DNA of 64,000 nt from Liolophura sinensis (GCF_032854445.1 NC_088295.1:95039805-95103804), one strand, 5' to 3'. Shown: positions 46,101 to 56,109, counted from the stretch's first letter. Program-made: numbers and translations. Notes: generated from the sequence alone by a model not told the origin.

Positions 46101-49100
46101 CCTCTTCCCCCACCATACATGTAAATGTTTGCCCATCTCTCCCTACCATACATGTAAATGTTTATACTTGTAAATGTCTGTCCTCTTCCCCCTACCATAC
46201 ATGTTTGTCCTCTTTCCCCTACAATACAGGTGCATGTTTGTCCTCTTCCCCCACCATACATGTAAATGTTTGTTCATCTCTCTCCACCACACATGTAAAT
46301 GTTTATACATATAAATGTTTGTCCTCATCCCCCTACCTTACTTGTACATGTTTGTCCTCTTTCCCCCACCATACATGTGCATGTTTGTCCTCTTCCTCCA
46401 CCATACATGTACATGTTTGTCCTCTTTCCCCCACCATACATGTAAATGTTTGCCCATCTCTCCCCACCATACATGTAAATGTTTATACATGTAAATGTCT
46501 GTCCTCTTCCCCCCACCATACATGTACATGTTTGTCCTCTTTCCCCCACCATACATGTACATGTTTGTCCTCTTTCCCCCACCATACATGTACATGTTTG
46601 TCCTCTTCCCCCCACCATGCATGTACATGTCTGTCCTCTTCCCCCACCATACATAAATATGTTTGTCCTCTCCTTCCAACCATACATGTACAGGTTTGTA
46701 CTCTCCTTCCAACCATACATGTACATCTTTGTCCTCTTCCCCTAACCATACATGTACATGTCTGTCCATCTCTCCCCACCATACATGTAAATGTTTGTCC
46801 TCTTCCCCCACCACACATGTACATGTTTGTCCATCTCTCATGTCCCACCATACACAAACATATTTGTCACTCCCTACCCACCATACACAAACATCTTTGT
46901 CCATCTCTCACCACCAAACATGTACATGTTTGTCCTATTCCCCCCCCCCCCCAACCATACACAAACATGTTTGTCCATCTCTCCCCACCATACACAAACA
47001 TGTTTGTCCCTCTCTCCCCACCATACACAAACATATTTGTCCTCTCTCCCCACCATGCATGTACATGTTGGTCTGTCCGCTCCCCTCCCCCCCCCCGATA
47101 TATGTATATCTCTCTCCTCTTCCCCCCACCACATATGTACATGTTTGTCCACCTCTCCCCACCATACACAAACATATTTGTCCTCTCTCCCCACCATGCA
47201 TGTACATGTTGGCCTGTGCCCTCCTCCCCCCACTGATATATGTATATCTTTCTCCTCTTCCCCCCACCATATATGTACATGTTTGTCCACCTCTCCCCAC
47301 CATACACAAACATATTTGTCCTCTCTCCCCACCATGCATGTACATGTTTGCCTCTCCTCTCCCCTGCCCCCCCCCCCCCACCCCCACCATATATGTATAT
47401 CTTTGTTCTCTTCCCCCACCACACATGTACATGTCTGTCCCTCTCTTCCAACCATACACAAACATATTTGTCCTCTCTCCCCACCATGCGTGTACATGTT
47501 TGTCCATCTCCCCCCACTATACATGTACAAGTGTCTCTTATCACTGTCGCCCCATATACTTAACCTCACTGATCATGACAACTGTGTTATTCTCAGTGGA
47601 ACATATGAACGAACCTCTTCCAAGAAAATGCTGTGTTTTTTAGAGCCTCGTCGGACAAGCGATCCAGCACATAGATACAGTGTTCTCCACAGCCTTGCTT
47701 CAGTTTTGATGGCGGAAAATCCACTGTGTGACCCTGTGAAGAAAGAAAAGAATAAAAAAATGTTTAAAGTCTCAAAAAGTAAAAAGTTCATCACTTTATA
47801 GAAAACAAACAAAACAAATTAGTGTTTCCATTTGTGCAGCTTGTGCATTGTAAGTGGGAGATTTCCAGTAACCTTCCATACACGTAACTGACAAAATCAG
47901 TTATTTACTGGCACAGCTTCTTTACTTCCAGAATATTTACAGTGTAACCAGACAGCATGTGTTTATACTCTCAGTAAATAATTCTGAAAGGTAATATTTA
48001 CTCTCCTCAAGAAACATGCATATACATGTGACAAGGAGACATTCCAGAACGGTAAGCGCTATCAACGCGGATCCTTGCTATTTCTACAGACATGTTCGTT
48101 GCACAGGTGACTAAACACATGATCTCCTCAACTTGCATATCCTGCTCAATATTCATCCTACCAACCAGCGTCTGGCTTACATGAGCACATGCACATGTAC
48201 ACGTATGTGTTAGTTTTACATGTACAGATCACCAGACAAAAGACAACTTACAAAATTCCTCACTTCCTCCAAGATACTGGATATGGTAGCATTGGGGTCA
48301 TCATACTGAAACACCAACAACAGACACCATTACACACCGCACAGGTAAACAGACATATGTCCTCTATGACAGTTTGATAGGACAACCATAATTTTACCTT
48401 GCTGCATGTATGAGGCTGCAGGTTTTTGGAAGAAGCAGGTTTAACTAAAACTAGGATACAACTAGGTGCATTTTATTTATTTATTTATTTGATTGGTGTT
48501 TTACACTGTACTCAAGAATATTTCACTTATACAACGGCGGACAGCATTATGGTGGGAAGAAACCAGGCAAAACCCGGCAGAAACCTACGACCATTCGCAG
48601 ATTACTGGCAGACTTTCCCACATACAACCGGAGAGGAAGCCAGCATGAGCTGCACTTGAAATCAGAACGCCTGCATTGGTGAGAGGCTCCTGGGTCATTA
48701 TGTTCCACTAGTGTGCTGACCAACTGAGCCACGGAGGCCCTCTGATGTATTTCACATTAAGTCTTTCTTAACCTTGTATTTAAATACTTACTATTGATCC
48801 CTGTTTGGGTTTATAAATTATCCATAAAAGTGCACTTTGGCTCACTTATGCTGTTTAGTATAAACAGAACTACAAAAACACAGCATCAACAGTACTCATA
48901 TATGCACAGTTCATAATAAAGGCATCTGTGATTTCAGTCTGAGAGGTAAACATACTGGCTGAGGAGAATAATACAGGATAACACTTCCATTATGATAGTA
49001 TATTTCTAGAACAAGCATGTGATGATCGCTGTAGTAACTTTCAATGTGAATGAACTGTACCCGTACGGGAAACTTTCACATCCAAACATGAAAGGTTTGT

Positions 49101-49814
49101 AAAAAGTCATTATTCTACACATTCTTTTCAGCAGACATCTTTTTTCATCTTTTCATTTTTCTTTTAATACGGACATGAAAACGATATTAATAGTATAAAA
49201 GCATGGAAATATGCATACAACGTAAATGAGTGTGACAATGTTATCCTCTGTGCTGGCTCCACAAAAATAAGCAATATAGTTATTACTGACAATCTACATT
49301 TTGTACATGTAGTTAATAAATAATAGAGAACCATTACCTCCTGCGGCTGTTCAAACTGTTTGCCTGCCTTCCTTAACAACCAAGCGGCGAGAGAAGTGAA
49401 CATAAAAAACTGCTCTCCAGGGTTGGTGGCTATGGCAAAGTAATGTCTGTAAGGGAAAAGATCGAAACATTAGCACCCAAAACCAATCTGCAGTCCCTAT
49501 GCCGGGTCATTACACCACTGATAACCTTATACCTGTCACACAGAAAAGTGACTTGCATCAGTAGCAACACTATTTTTAGGACCACTTCAACACATTCCCA
49601 CAAATTGACATGTAGCATCCTATTATGCAGTATTTAAGGTCTGTATTAAATCCCACCTTGACAATGGCTTCAGATTCATTTTCCTGCTGAATTCTTGCTC
49701 ATACTCAAGAAGCCTCAGTTTATCCAAGAGGTCCTCCATGACCACAAATGGCATGAAGGCTAGGCCAGGGCCACCTTCCTCCCCATCCTCCCCACGCTTC
49801 TTGTCCTCTGACAT
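34007..49814 (-). CDS. Intraflagellar transport protein 57 (IFT57), complete, 10 coding exons
   Basis: Subunit of the IFT-B complex (peripheral IFT-B2 part), needed for anterograde transport in cilia; the N-terminal half is a calponin-homology-like domain and the C-terminal half a coiled coil that pairs with IFT20 in studied species. Minus-strand exons, 5' to 3': 49814-49657, 49446-49338, 48305-48252, 47733-47615, 44183-44090, 42557-42477, 40078-39956, 39404-39138, 38410-38344, 34176-34007. Every junction is GT-AG with matching phase; total 1242 nt, 413 aa plus stop, against ~429 aa in vertebrates. Landmarks: MEDLLDKLRLLEYEQEF, NPGEQFFMFTSLAAWL, DFPPSKLKQGCGEH, an acidic linker, ERVLPQLKVTIRTDNK, DWRVHVDQMHQH, SREKYINNQLEHLL, GGVTERSRKLAE and MDIRIGVVEHVLLQ. 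An in-frame TAG lies just upstream of the ATG. Confidence 0.96.
34521..34797 (-). mobile_element. tRNA-derived SINE, minus orientation
   Basis: Reverse complement of the 19596 element: tail at the low end (TTTGATTGGTGTTTTACG), tRNA-like head at the high end (AACCAACTGAGCCACCAAGG). Near full length, in IFT57 intron 9. Confidence 0.87.
34798..35089. other. IFT57 intron 9, unique part
   Basis: Non-repetitive sequence between SINE and array. Nothing seen. Confidence 0.4.
35090..35830. repeat. IFT57 intron 9 minisatellite, 56-bp unit, ~13 copies
   Basis: Core GTCTGGGATTGCTTAAGCAT followed by GGGCCAAAACTGTCCCGCTC. Merges directly into the related 58-bp family. Confidence 0.93.
35830..37035. repeat. 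IFT57 intron 9 minisatellite, 58-bp unit, ~21 copies
   Basis: Core GTCTGGTATTGCTTAAGCAC followed by AGGCCTGAGRGCTGTCCCGC. Shares the ATTGCTTAAGCA and CTGTCCCGCTCA parts with the preceding 56-bp family, so the two are sister expansions. Confidence 0.94.
37036..37440. other. IFT57 intron 9, unique part
   Basis: About 400 bp of non-repetitive intron between arrays. Nothing recognised. Confidence 0.4.
37441..38345 (-). repeat. IFT57 intron 9 array of exon-9 donor units, 67 bp, ~13 copies
   Basis: On the minus strand each unit contains the end of exon 9 plus its donor: GGCAGCAGTATGACTGATGG then AG|GTAAGT. About 28 nt of exon and the donor are exactly matched in the best units, for example around 37550. 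The array abuts the real donor at 38343. 67 is not a multiple of 3. Confidence 0.95.
38344..38410 (-). CDS. IFT57 coding exon 9 (aa 336-357)
   Basis: 67 nt, acceptor GTATTCCTCAG|GTGACA, donor GATGGAG|GTAAGT, ending in phase 1. Encodes VTEDLEKVKQEMEERGSSMT then DG. Its last ~28 nt and the donor are repeated through the array downstream in the intron. Confidence 0.94.
38523..38690 (-). mobile_element. Degenerate SINE fragment, minus orientation
   Basis: TTAATTGGTGTTTTACGC, then ACTCAAGAATATTTCACTTG and GCTGGCAGACCTTCC match the SINE body; the tRNA-like head is missing or decayed. In IFT57 intron 8. Confidence 0.7.
39138..39404 (-). CDS. IFT57 coding exon 8 (aa 247-335)
   Basis: 267 nt, acceptor TGTTTCAG|GACTGG. 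Main coiled-coil exon: DWRVHVDQMHQHKEGIETSL, LHSEITRTLEKIGSREKYIN, GGVTERSRKLAE. Donor GAG|GTTGGC departs from consensus at +3 and +4, but the junction to exon 9 (VTEDLEKVKQEMEE) is in frame and fits the family. Confidence 0.95.
39590..39945. repeat. IFT57 intron 7 minisatellite, ~30-bp unit, ~12 copies
   Basis: Core GGTGGATGATTAGGTGATGA followed by ATGAATACC. Starts close to the exon 7 donor (on the minus strand) but has no clear match to the exon edge. Confidence 0.85.
39956..40078 (-). CDS. IFT57 coding exon 7 (aa 206-246)
   Basis: 123 nt, acceptor TGTTTTCAG|GAGTTA, donor AACAAG|GTGAGG. Contains EILESSTDAADWKLEVERVL then PQLKVTIRTDNK, nearly invariant in IFT57. Confidence 0.95.
40310..41650. 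repeat. IFT57 intron 6 minisatellite, 26-bp unit, ~51 copies
   Basis: Core CAGTGGGACAACAGCTTTAC plus TGTGGC or TGTGGG. Contains repeated CAGCTTTAC; not related to exon 6 or 7 edges. Confidence 0.94.
41651..41795. mobile_element. Possible decayed dispersed repeat (family B)
   Basis: GTGGAGGAAACCAGAGC and TTACTGACAAACTTTCC are shared, with divergence, by 45565-45690. Possibly an old SINE-like family; boundaries uncertain. Confidence 0.4.
41796..42476. other. IFT57 intron 6, unique part
   Basis: Non-repetitive sequence up to the exon 6 donor. Nothing recognised. Confidence 0.4.
42477..42557 (-). CDS. IFT57 coding exon 6 (aa 179-205)
   Basis: 81 nt, acceptor CACGACCAG|GACACT, donor CATAAG|GTAATC. 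Very acidic linker DTHDDEDYEDDEPMMDLEGL then KKLGHHK. Confidence 0.9.
42590..43385. repeat. IFT57 intron 5 minisatellite, 22-bp unit, ~36 copies
   Basis: Core GAAACCAATAACATCACATG plus GT. Many substituted copies. Not related to exon 6, which lies 30 bp away. Confidence 0.9.
43500..44060. repeat. IFT57 intron 5 second minisatellite, 35-bp unit, ~16 copies
   Basis: Core CACACAGAACCATGTTCTGT followed by CTGAACACAGAAACT. A three-part higher-order pattern (with GGACTACATTCATCC variants) recurs. Begins ~30 bp inside the exon 5 donor without carrying it. Confidence 0.9.
44090..44183 (-). CDS. IFT57 coding exon 5 (aa 147-178)
   Basis: Acceptor GTGTTACAG|ACCTCA, donor ATCCAG|GTAAAT, 94 nt, phase 0 at end. 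Acidic: PQYPEEEMGEENIIEDDSEL then TLHQVEKDMIQ. Confidence 0.92.
44200..45545. repeat. IFT57 intron 4 minisatellite, ~36-42-bp unit, ~35 copies
   Basis: Core ACATCCTTACCACACAGCAA then TACCACAACAGCTACAGCT; internal TACAGC reiteration changes unit length. On the minus strand the array ends at the acceptor of exon 5, and the sequence there (GTAGCTTTAGTGGTGTTGAT, then GTTTGTGTTACAG|ACC) resembles a diverged unit. Confidence 0.9.
45565..45690. mobile_element. Possible decayed dispersed repeat (family B), second copy
   Basis: CGTTTAACACCATACTC, GAGTGGAGGAAACTGGAGTG and GGCTACTGACAAACTTC align with 41651-41795. Low-copy evidence only. Confidence 0.4.
45745..47535. repeat. IFT57 intron 4 second minisatellite, ~32-bp unit, ~55 copies
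   Basis: Core CCACCATACATGTACATGTT followed by TGTCCTCTTCCC; contains palindromic ATACATGTACATGT and C-runs up to 13 (46941-46952, 47369-47381). Heterogeneous units. Long frames on both strands follow from composition. Confidence 0.92.
47615..47733 (-). CDS. IFT57 coding exon 4 (aa 108-146)
   Basis: Acceptor CTTCACAG|GGTCAC, donor AAGAG|GTTCGT, 119 nt. Encodes GHTVDFPPSKLKQGCGEHCI then YVLDRLSDEALKNTAFSWK, the end of the CH-like domain. Confidence 0.94.
48252..48305 (-). CDS. IFT57 coding exon 3 (aa 90-107)
   Basis: 54 nt, acceptor GTGTTTCAG|TATGAT, donor AATTTT|GTAAGT, phase 0 both ends. Encodes YDDPNATISSILEEVRNF, conserved in the family. Confidence 0.93.
48467..48742 (-). mobile_element. 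tRNA-derived SINE, minus orientation
   Basis: Full-length copy: tail TTATTTGATTGGTGTTTTAC at the low end, head CCAACTGAGCCACGGAGGC at the high end. In IFT57 intron 2. Confidence 0.88.
48743..49337. other. IFT57 intron 2, unique part
   Basis: AT-rich non-repetitive intron. Nothing recognised. Confidence 0.4.
49338..49446 (-). CDS. IFT57 coding exon 2 (aa 53-89)
   Basis: Acceptor CTTACAG|ACATTA, donor CAGGAG|GTAATG, 109 nt. Reads HYFAIATNPGEQFFMFTSLA then AWLLRKAGKQFEQPQE, one of the most conserved IFT57 stretches. Confidence 0.95.
49657..49814 (-). CDS. IFT57 coding exon 1 (aa 1-52)
   Basis: ATG at 49814-49812; an in-frame stop TAG two codons upstream fixes this as the first Met. Encodes an acidic leader, then MPFVVMEDLLDKLRLLEYEQ, the start of the CH-like domain. 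Donor CAAG|GTGGGA, phase 2. The bases TTGATCTAG|GTGAGG before the ATG could be an acceptor of a 5' UTR intron. Confidence 0.93.
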
Positions 49815-50035
49815 CCTCACCTAGATCAACAGACAAATACATGGGGTATATGTTTCCTGACAATGACACTGACGACATATGTAGTCCGAACCACAAAGAT
49901 TGCCATTTACTAGCCCACTTGTTAGGGAGATATGAACACTTAGAGTATAATTTTAACGGACTGCTGCAATCACTTCACTGTGATCTTACTTTAGGCCAGG
50001 TTAAAGCATAACAAGTTAGCAGGACTGGACTGTTA

Positions 50036-50588
50036 AGGTTAGCTCTAGAACAGCCTGTAAAGACTCCTTTTCCTATATTGGCCTAGCATCGTTGGAGTCT
50101 TGAAATGTTAACTTCGAACTGAACGAAGGTCTAGGCTGATTATCTTTGTTACTGAATAAGTCTTGCACAAATAAAGGACACCAGCCTAAAGACCTGCTTT
50201 CCGCACTCACAGCACTACCACCATACAACCCTTCTCAATTTAGAGAAGATTTATTACAGCCATGAAGGCTTCTATGGTATACGCTCCTTCGCAAATCCCG
50301 ACGTAGCTGCTCAACATGGCTGCAACAAGAAGCGTATTCCGTGTCACTTTCATGGCTTTAATAAATCTAGTCTAAATGGAGTAGAGAAATATGATGGCAT
50401 GGTGGTGTAGTGGGTGCGGAACGCAGGTATTCAGGTTGGTGTCCTTTATTTGCTTGGTCTATAACAAAGACAATCAGCCTGGATCTTTGTTGAGTACGGA
50501 ATTAGCAATGTAAGCGTCAAGACCACAATGATACTAGGTCAGTATAAGAAAAGGAGTTGGAGTCTTTCGGGGCTAGCCCTCGAATTGT
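50036..50588. mobile_element. Long inverted-repeat (fold-back / MITE-like) element
   Basis: Two imperfect arms of roughly 220-230 bp face each other around a ~90-bp centre (50265-50355). Left arm parts AAGACTCCTTTTCCTATATT, GGCTGATTATCTTTGTTA, CAAATAAAGGACACCA, TTTCCGCACTCACAGCACTA are found reverse-complemented, in reverse order, in the right arm (AATAAATCTAGTC, GTAGTGGGTGCGGAA, TGGTGTCCTTTATTTG, TAACAAAGACAATCAGCC, AAAAGGAGTTGGAGTC). It lies 220 bp upstream of the IFT57 start codon. No coding content; the superfamily is unknown and target-site duplications were not identified. Confidence 0.75.
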
Positions 50589-51433
50589 GTTCGAGACAAA
50601 GCAAAACTGCCAGATTTTTCGAGGGATTTTTCTCATCTGGAAGTACTCAAATACATTACACACCTACCTTTGACAGTTGCGGACGAAGACGTCACTTATA
50701 CTCGCAGAAACTGCGCACAAAATATCCTTTTTTGGGGAATACCAGACATTTGAGTTCGTTCGCTTTGCAACTTTCGTGGCTGTGCCACTCGAATCTGCTT
50801 TACATGTACACGTAAACTAAGATCCCTTTGGAAATCACGTCCTCTTCCAGTTATTCTTACTGTCCGATCTTTTGTAACATTTCTTCTGTTATGTATTAAA
50901 ATGTGTCCAGTTTGTTATGGTCAATGAATAAACCAACCTGATTGTTGTTGTTGTATTAACGTTTTAACGTAAACACTACCTCCGAGAAAAAAATTCTGTT
51001 TCGTCCCTAGCCAAACATGACAAATCGAAATATGAGCTCGCACGTTATAGGCTTTTAATTTTAGCTTGTAAAAATTACCTTCCAATTCTTCTTGGAAACG
51101 ACGTAGAACTGGCACTATATGTATATGTAGCTTTGTCAAACACGATGTCGCCGGATGTGTCGACTGCTTTGCCATGGAATTTTGGTGCCCGGATGATCTA
51201 GGGTTAATGTAAAAACCGAAATGTTGTACACATACGGAAATGAAAAGATATAGATTTCGCCGCTATACCTGTAACTATAACTTAACATTTGTCCTGAAAG
51301 ATTTCTGTTAGCGGCAACTGAAAAAAATCTAGAGCGATACAAAATAGCAAATCAGTAGGCCTACAGTGCGTGTAAACTTGTGACTTTGGACTGGGCAGGC
51401 CCCCTATTCCTTGATATTCCTGTGCTCTCTATG
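50589..51433. other. Presumed upstream region of IFT57
   Basis: Unique sequence. Contains TTTGCCATGGAAT at 51168-51180, an imperfect match to the palindromic X-box (GTTGCCATGGCAAC) bound by RFX factors at cilia genes. No transcription start could be fixed. Confidence 0.3.
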
Positions 51434-51660
51434 TCGTGAGGCCTCGGATTCTCGATCGGTGACAATAATCGTCTTTGAACTTTCGTGAGGCCTCTGATTC
51501 TCGATTTGTGACAATAAACGGCCTTCAACTCTCGTGAGGCCTCGGATTCTCGATTTGTGACAATAAACGGCCTTCAACTCTCGTGGGACCGCGGATACTC
51601 GTTCGGCAACAATAATCGGCCTTCAACCATCGTGAGGCCGCGGAGTCTCGATCGGGTTAT
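51434..51660. repeat. ~49-bp tandem repeat, ~4.5 copies
   Basis: Core GTGAGGCCTCGGATTCTCGA followed by TTTGTGACAATAAACGGCC. Diverged copies. Confidence 0.85.
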
Positions 51661-52144
51661 GGTTGAAGACCACTTTTGCAAGCTTGTACGCTAGCGAGAT
51701 GTGGAAAAGCGCGTCAGTAACATGCCAAAAACATTTTGTTTAATACCCATTCAGGCTCTCAGTCCGTTTTACCACGGGTATAAAAATAATCGTCATGATG
51801 GCGGTATATGCCCAGTTAAAATTAATTAAATCAGTATATAAATCAATCGTCAAATCAATAAATAAATCAATCAACAGATCGATAAATAACTAAAAATAAA
51901 TTCACGACGTTTACGTGGTAGCTGTTAAAGGCATTGGTAACTAACTGTAGGCCTATAATTCCTAAATCGGCTTCTGCGTCGCACTGACGCCTGGTTTATT
52001 TATTGCGACAATGCACATCGCTGACTGTAAGTTATATATTTAATGACGAATTGTGTAGTCCACGTGCGTACAAGCAGTATGCCGTGGACGGTTTCAGGGA
52101 TTAGGTGGAGACGTGCGGGTTATTCGTCTTTCATTTGACACCAA
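51661..52144. other. Unique intergenic sequence
   Basis: AT-rich with an AATCAATMAATAAATCAATC simple stretch near 51840-51900. No gene seen. Confidence 0.4.
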
Positions 52145-53895
52145 GGTTGATGTTACACATCCAGAAGATGACCTGATGATACTGTTGACCCAGAAAATGA
52201 CCCGATAAACTTGTACACCTAGAAGATCATCTGATGATACTGTACACCCAGAAGATGACTTATTGATACTGTACACCTATGACTTGGTGATACTGTTCAC
52301 CCAGAAGATGACCCGATGAACTTGTACACCCAGAAGATATGCCGATGATACTATACACATCCAGAAGATGACTTGTTGATACTGTACGCCCCGAAAGATG
52401 ACTCGATGATCTTGTACACCCGAAAGATCAGCTGATGATACTGTATGCCCAGAAGATGACCGATGATCTTGTACACCTAGAAGATATGCTGATGATACAG
52501 TACCCTCAGAAGATGACTTGGTCATAATGTACACTTAGAAGAAGACTTGATGATACTGTACACCCAGAAGGTGAGCAAATGATCTTGTACACCCAGAAGA
52601 TCAGCTGATGATACACTACCCTCAGAAGATGACTTGGTCATACTGTACACCTAGAAGAAGGCTTGATGATACTGTACACCCAGAAGATGACCAGATGATC
52701 TTGTACACCCAGAAGATCAGCTGATCATACTGTACACCCAGAAGATGACTTGATGATACTCTACGCCCAGAAGATGACCCGATGATCTTGTACACCCAGA
52801 ACATATGCTGATGATACCAGAAGATGACTTATTGATACTGTACACCTAGAAGATGACTTGGTGATACTATAGGCCCAGAAGACCTGGTCATATTGTACAC
52901 CTAGAAGATGACTTGATGGTACTGTACCCACAGAAGATGACTTGATGATACTGTACACCCAGAAGATGACTTGGTGATACTGTACACTTAGAAGATGACT
53001 TGATGATACTGTACACCCAGAAGAGAACTTGATGATACTGTACAGCCGGAAGATTGTTTGATGATGCTGTACATTCGGAAGATGACTTGATGATACAGTA
53101 CCCTCAGAAGATGACTTGGTCATACTGTACACTTAGAAGATGACTTGATGATACTGTACACCTAGAAGATGACTTGATGATAATGTACACCCAGAAGATG
53201 ACTTGATGATACCGTACCTCAGAAGATGACTTGGTCATACTGTACATCCAGAAGATGACTTGATGATACTGTACACCCAAAAGATGACTTGATGATACAG
53301 TACACCCAGAAGATGACTTAGTGATACTGTACACCTCGAAGATGACTTGGTAATACTGTACACCCAGAAGATGACCCTTTCATATTGAACACCTGGAAGA
53401 TGACTTGAAGATACTGTACCCACAGAAGATGACTTGATGATACTGTACCCTTAGAAGATGACTTGGTAATACTGTACACCTAGAAGATGACTTGATGATA
53501 CTGTACACCCAGAAGATGAATTGGTGATACTGTACACCCAGAAGATGACTTGGTGATACTAAACAGCCAGAAGATGACTTGGTGATACTGTACACCCGGA
53601 AGATGACTTGATGATACAGTACCGTCAGAAGATGACTTGGTGATACTGTACACCCGGAAGAAGACTTGATGATACTGTACACCCAGAAGATGACTTGGTG
53701 ATACTGTACACTTAGAAGATGACTTGATGATACTGTACCCTCAGGAGATGACTTGTGATACTGTACACCTAGAAGAAGACTTGATGATACTGTACACCTA
53801 GAAGAAGACTTGATGATACTGTACACCTAGACATCAGAAGATGATTTAGTGATACTATACACCCAGATGATGAATTGATCATATACTGTACACCT
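52145..53895. repeat. 29-bp minisatellite, ~60 copies
   Basis: Core GAAGATGACTTGATGATACT followed by GTACACCCA. Reverse complement of this unit is embedded in the 65-bp array at 54480-55760. No gene context recognised. Confidence 0.94.
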
Positions 53896-54479
53896 AGAAG
53901 AATAGCTGAGGATAGCTGAGGATACAAAGCCATATAAAAGTTAGGTAACTTCAAAAAACGTCTGATTAATTAAGGTACCAGTGTCAACGCCAGTAAGGGC
54001 TGTGCTTATATCAACTGCAAAAAGAAGGGAATCTAATAGACGGGGGCTTTGAGTGAGGTCGTTTGTATAAATTAAAAAGAAAATTGGACCCAAAACAGAG
54101 CTCCAGCGGATAATGTGTTATTGTAATGAAGATTTTGTTACCTACTTTTTGGATAATTCCTAAAAATGCATTAATCTGATGTACCTGTAAACCATTACTA
54201 TCCAGTTTATATAATAGAATTTCATCGTTAACTGTGTCAAAAGCATTTGAAGTCTAAGAATGTTAGAATGGTGATTGGAGAATATGTTTGTCACCTGATT
54301 GTGAAATGTTAGTTTTCATTGTGCCTGGAACAACACCATTTGCAGAGGACAAATTTATTATGTAACGAATTCACAAATAATGTAAAAAAAACGGTTTTGA
54401 ATTCGATCCTCGTTTTCCATCAAAGTCGTGTTTAACATTATTAATAATATTATTGATATCAGTTGGAAAACTATTCACT
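53896..54479. other. Spacer between the two inverted arrays
   Basis: About 580 bp of AT-rich sequence. Parts such as AATTAAAAAGAAAATTGGAC look like degraded retroelement-type sequence but nothing is callable. Confidence 0.4.
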
Positions 54480-55765
54480 TTCTAATAGAGCATAGGCATA
54501 GGTCATCTTCTGAGTGTGCCGTTTCATCACACTGTTTGAATGTAGGAGAATAGTTTGTGGGGACACGTCATCTTCTGGGCGTGCAGTATCATCAAACTGT
54601 TTGAATGTAGGAGAATAGTTTGTGGGGACGCGCAATCTTCTGGGTGTGCAGTATCATCAAACTGTCTGAATGTAGGAGAATAGTTTGTGGGGACGCGTCA
54701 TCTTCTGGGGCATGCAGTATCATCAAACTGCTTGGGTTTATGAGAATAGTTTGTGGGGACACGTAATCTCCTGGACGTGCAGAGTCATCAACCTGTCTGG
54801 GTTTAGGAGAATAGTTTGTGGGGACGCGTCATCTTCTGGGTGTGCAATATCATCAAACTGCCTGGGTTTAGGAGAGTAGTTTGTGGGGACGCGTCATCTT
54901 CTGGGTGTGCAGTNNNNNNNNNNNNNNNNNNNNNNNNNNNNNNNNNNNNNNNNNNNNNNNNNNNNNNNNNNNNNNNNNNNNNNNNNNNNNNNNNNNNNNN
55001 NNNNNNNNNNNNNNNNNNNNNNNNNNNNNNNNNNNNNNNNNNNNNNNNNNNNNNNNNNNNNNNNNNNNNNNNNNNNNNNNNNNNNNNNNNNNNNNNNNNN
55101 NNNNNNNNNNNNNTTTAGGAGAATAGTTTTTGGGGAGACGCCATCTTCTGGGTGTGCAATATCATCAAACTGCCTGGGTTTAGGAGAATAGTTTGTGGGG
55201 AAGCGTCATCTTCTGGGTGTGCAATATCATCAAACTGTCTGAATGTAGGAGAATAGTTTGTGGGGACACGTCATCTTCTGGGTGTGCAGTATCATCAAAC
55301 TTTCTGGGTTTCGGAGAATAGTTTGTGGGGACACGTCATCTTCTGGGTGTGCAGTATCATCAAACTGCCTGGGTTTAGGAGAATAGTTTGTGGGGACGCG
55401 TCATCGTCTGGGTGTGCAATATCATCAAACTGTCTGAATGTAGGAGAATAGTTTGTGGGGACGCATCATCTTCTGGGTGTGCAGTATCATCAAACTGTCT
55501 GAATGTAGGAGAATGGTTTGTGGGGACGCGTCATCTTCTGGGTGTGCAGTATTATGAAACTGTCTAAATGTAGGAGAATAGTGTGTGGGTACACGTCATC
55601 TTCTGGGTGTGCAGTATCATCAAACTGTCTGGGTTTATGAGAATAGTTTGTGGGGACGCGTCATCTTCTGGGTGTGTAGTATTATCAAACTGTCTGGGCT
55701 TATGAGAATAGTTTGTGGGACAAGTCATCTTCTGGGTGTGCAGTATCATCAAACTGCGTGTCCAA
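54480..55765. repeat. 65-bp minisatellite, ~20 copies, interrupted by assembly gap
   Basis: Unit: GGAGAATAGTTTGTGGGGAC, then CGTCATCTTCTGGGTGTGCA and GTATCATCAAACTGTCTG. The middle part is the reverse complement of the 29-bp unit of the 52-54 kb array with a single mismatch. Confidence 0.93.
54914..55113. other. Assembly gap, 200 N
   Basis: Exactly 200 undetermined bases inside the 65-bp array. A round length suggests a placeholder, so the true array length is unknown. Confidence 0.99.
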
Positions 55766-56109
55766 ATTAAGAAGAGGAATTTGTTGGGACACGTGTCATT
55801 ACCAATTTGAAAGTATTGTCTATCGCGGCCAGCATCTTGGTTTCATTACAACACAATATAATTTACTAATTGGCAATCTGAAAGTATTGTCTAAATGGAT
55901 GCTAACTATCGCCGCCAGAACTTTGTTATCCTTACAACACAATATATTCCAGTGGTGTAGGAAGCGGTATGGCCGGTACAGCCAAAGCTGTACTGCTTTT
56001 CATACACACGAAATCTAATAACTATTTGACTTCATTGATGACTTTTGTTGTATGTATTTTTAAAAATGTGCTTATCTGACTGATAAATTTCAAAGGTCAA
56101 GCATGGGGC

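Noticed and set aside
45866-47643. Long open frames on both strands (up to ~450 codons)
   Set aside because: Pyrimidine-rich 32-bp array read in several frames; low-complexity peptides without a domain.
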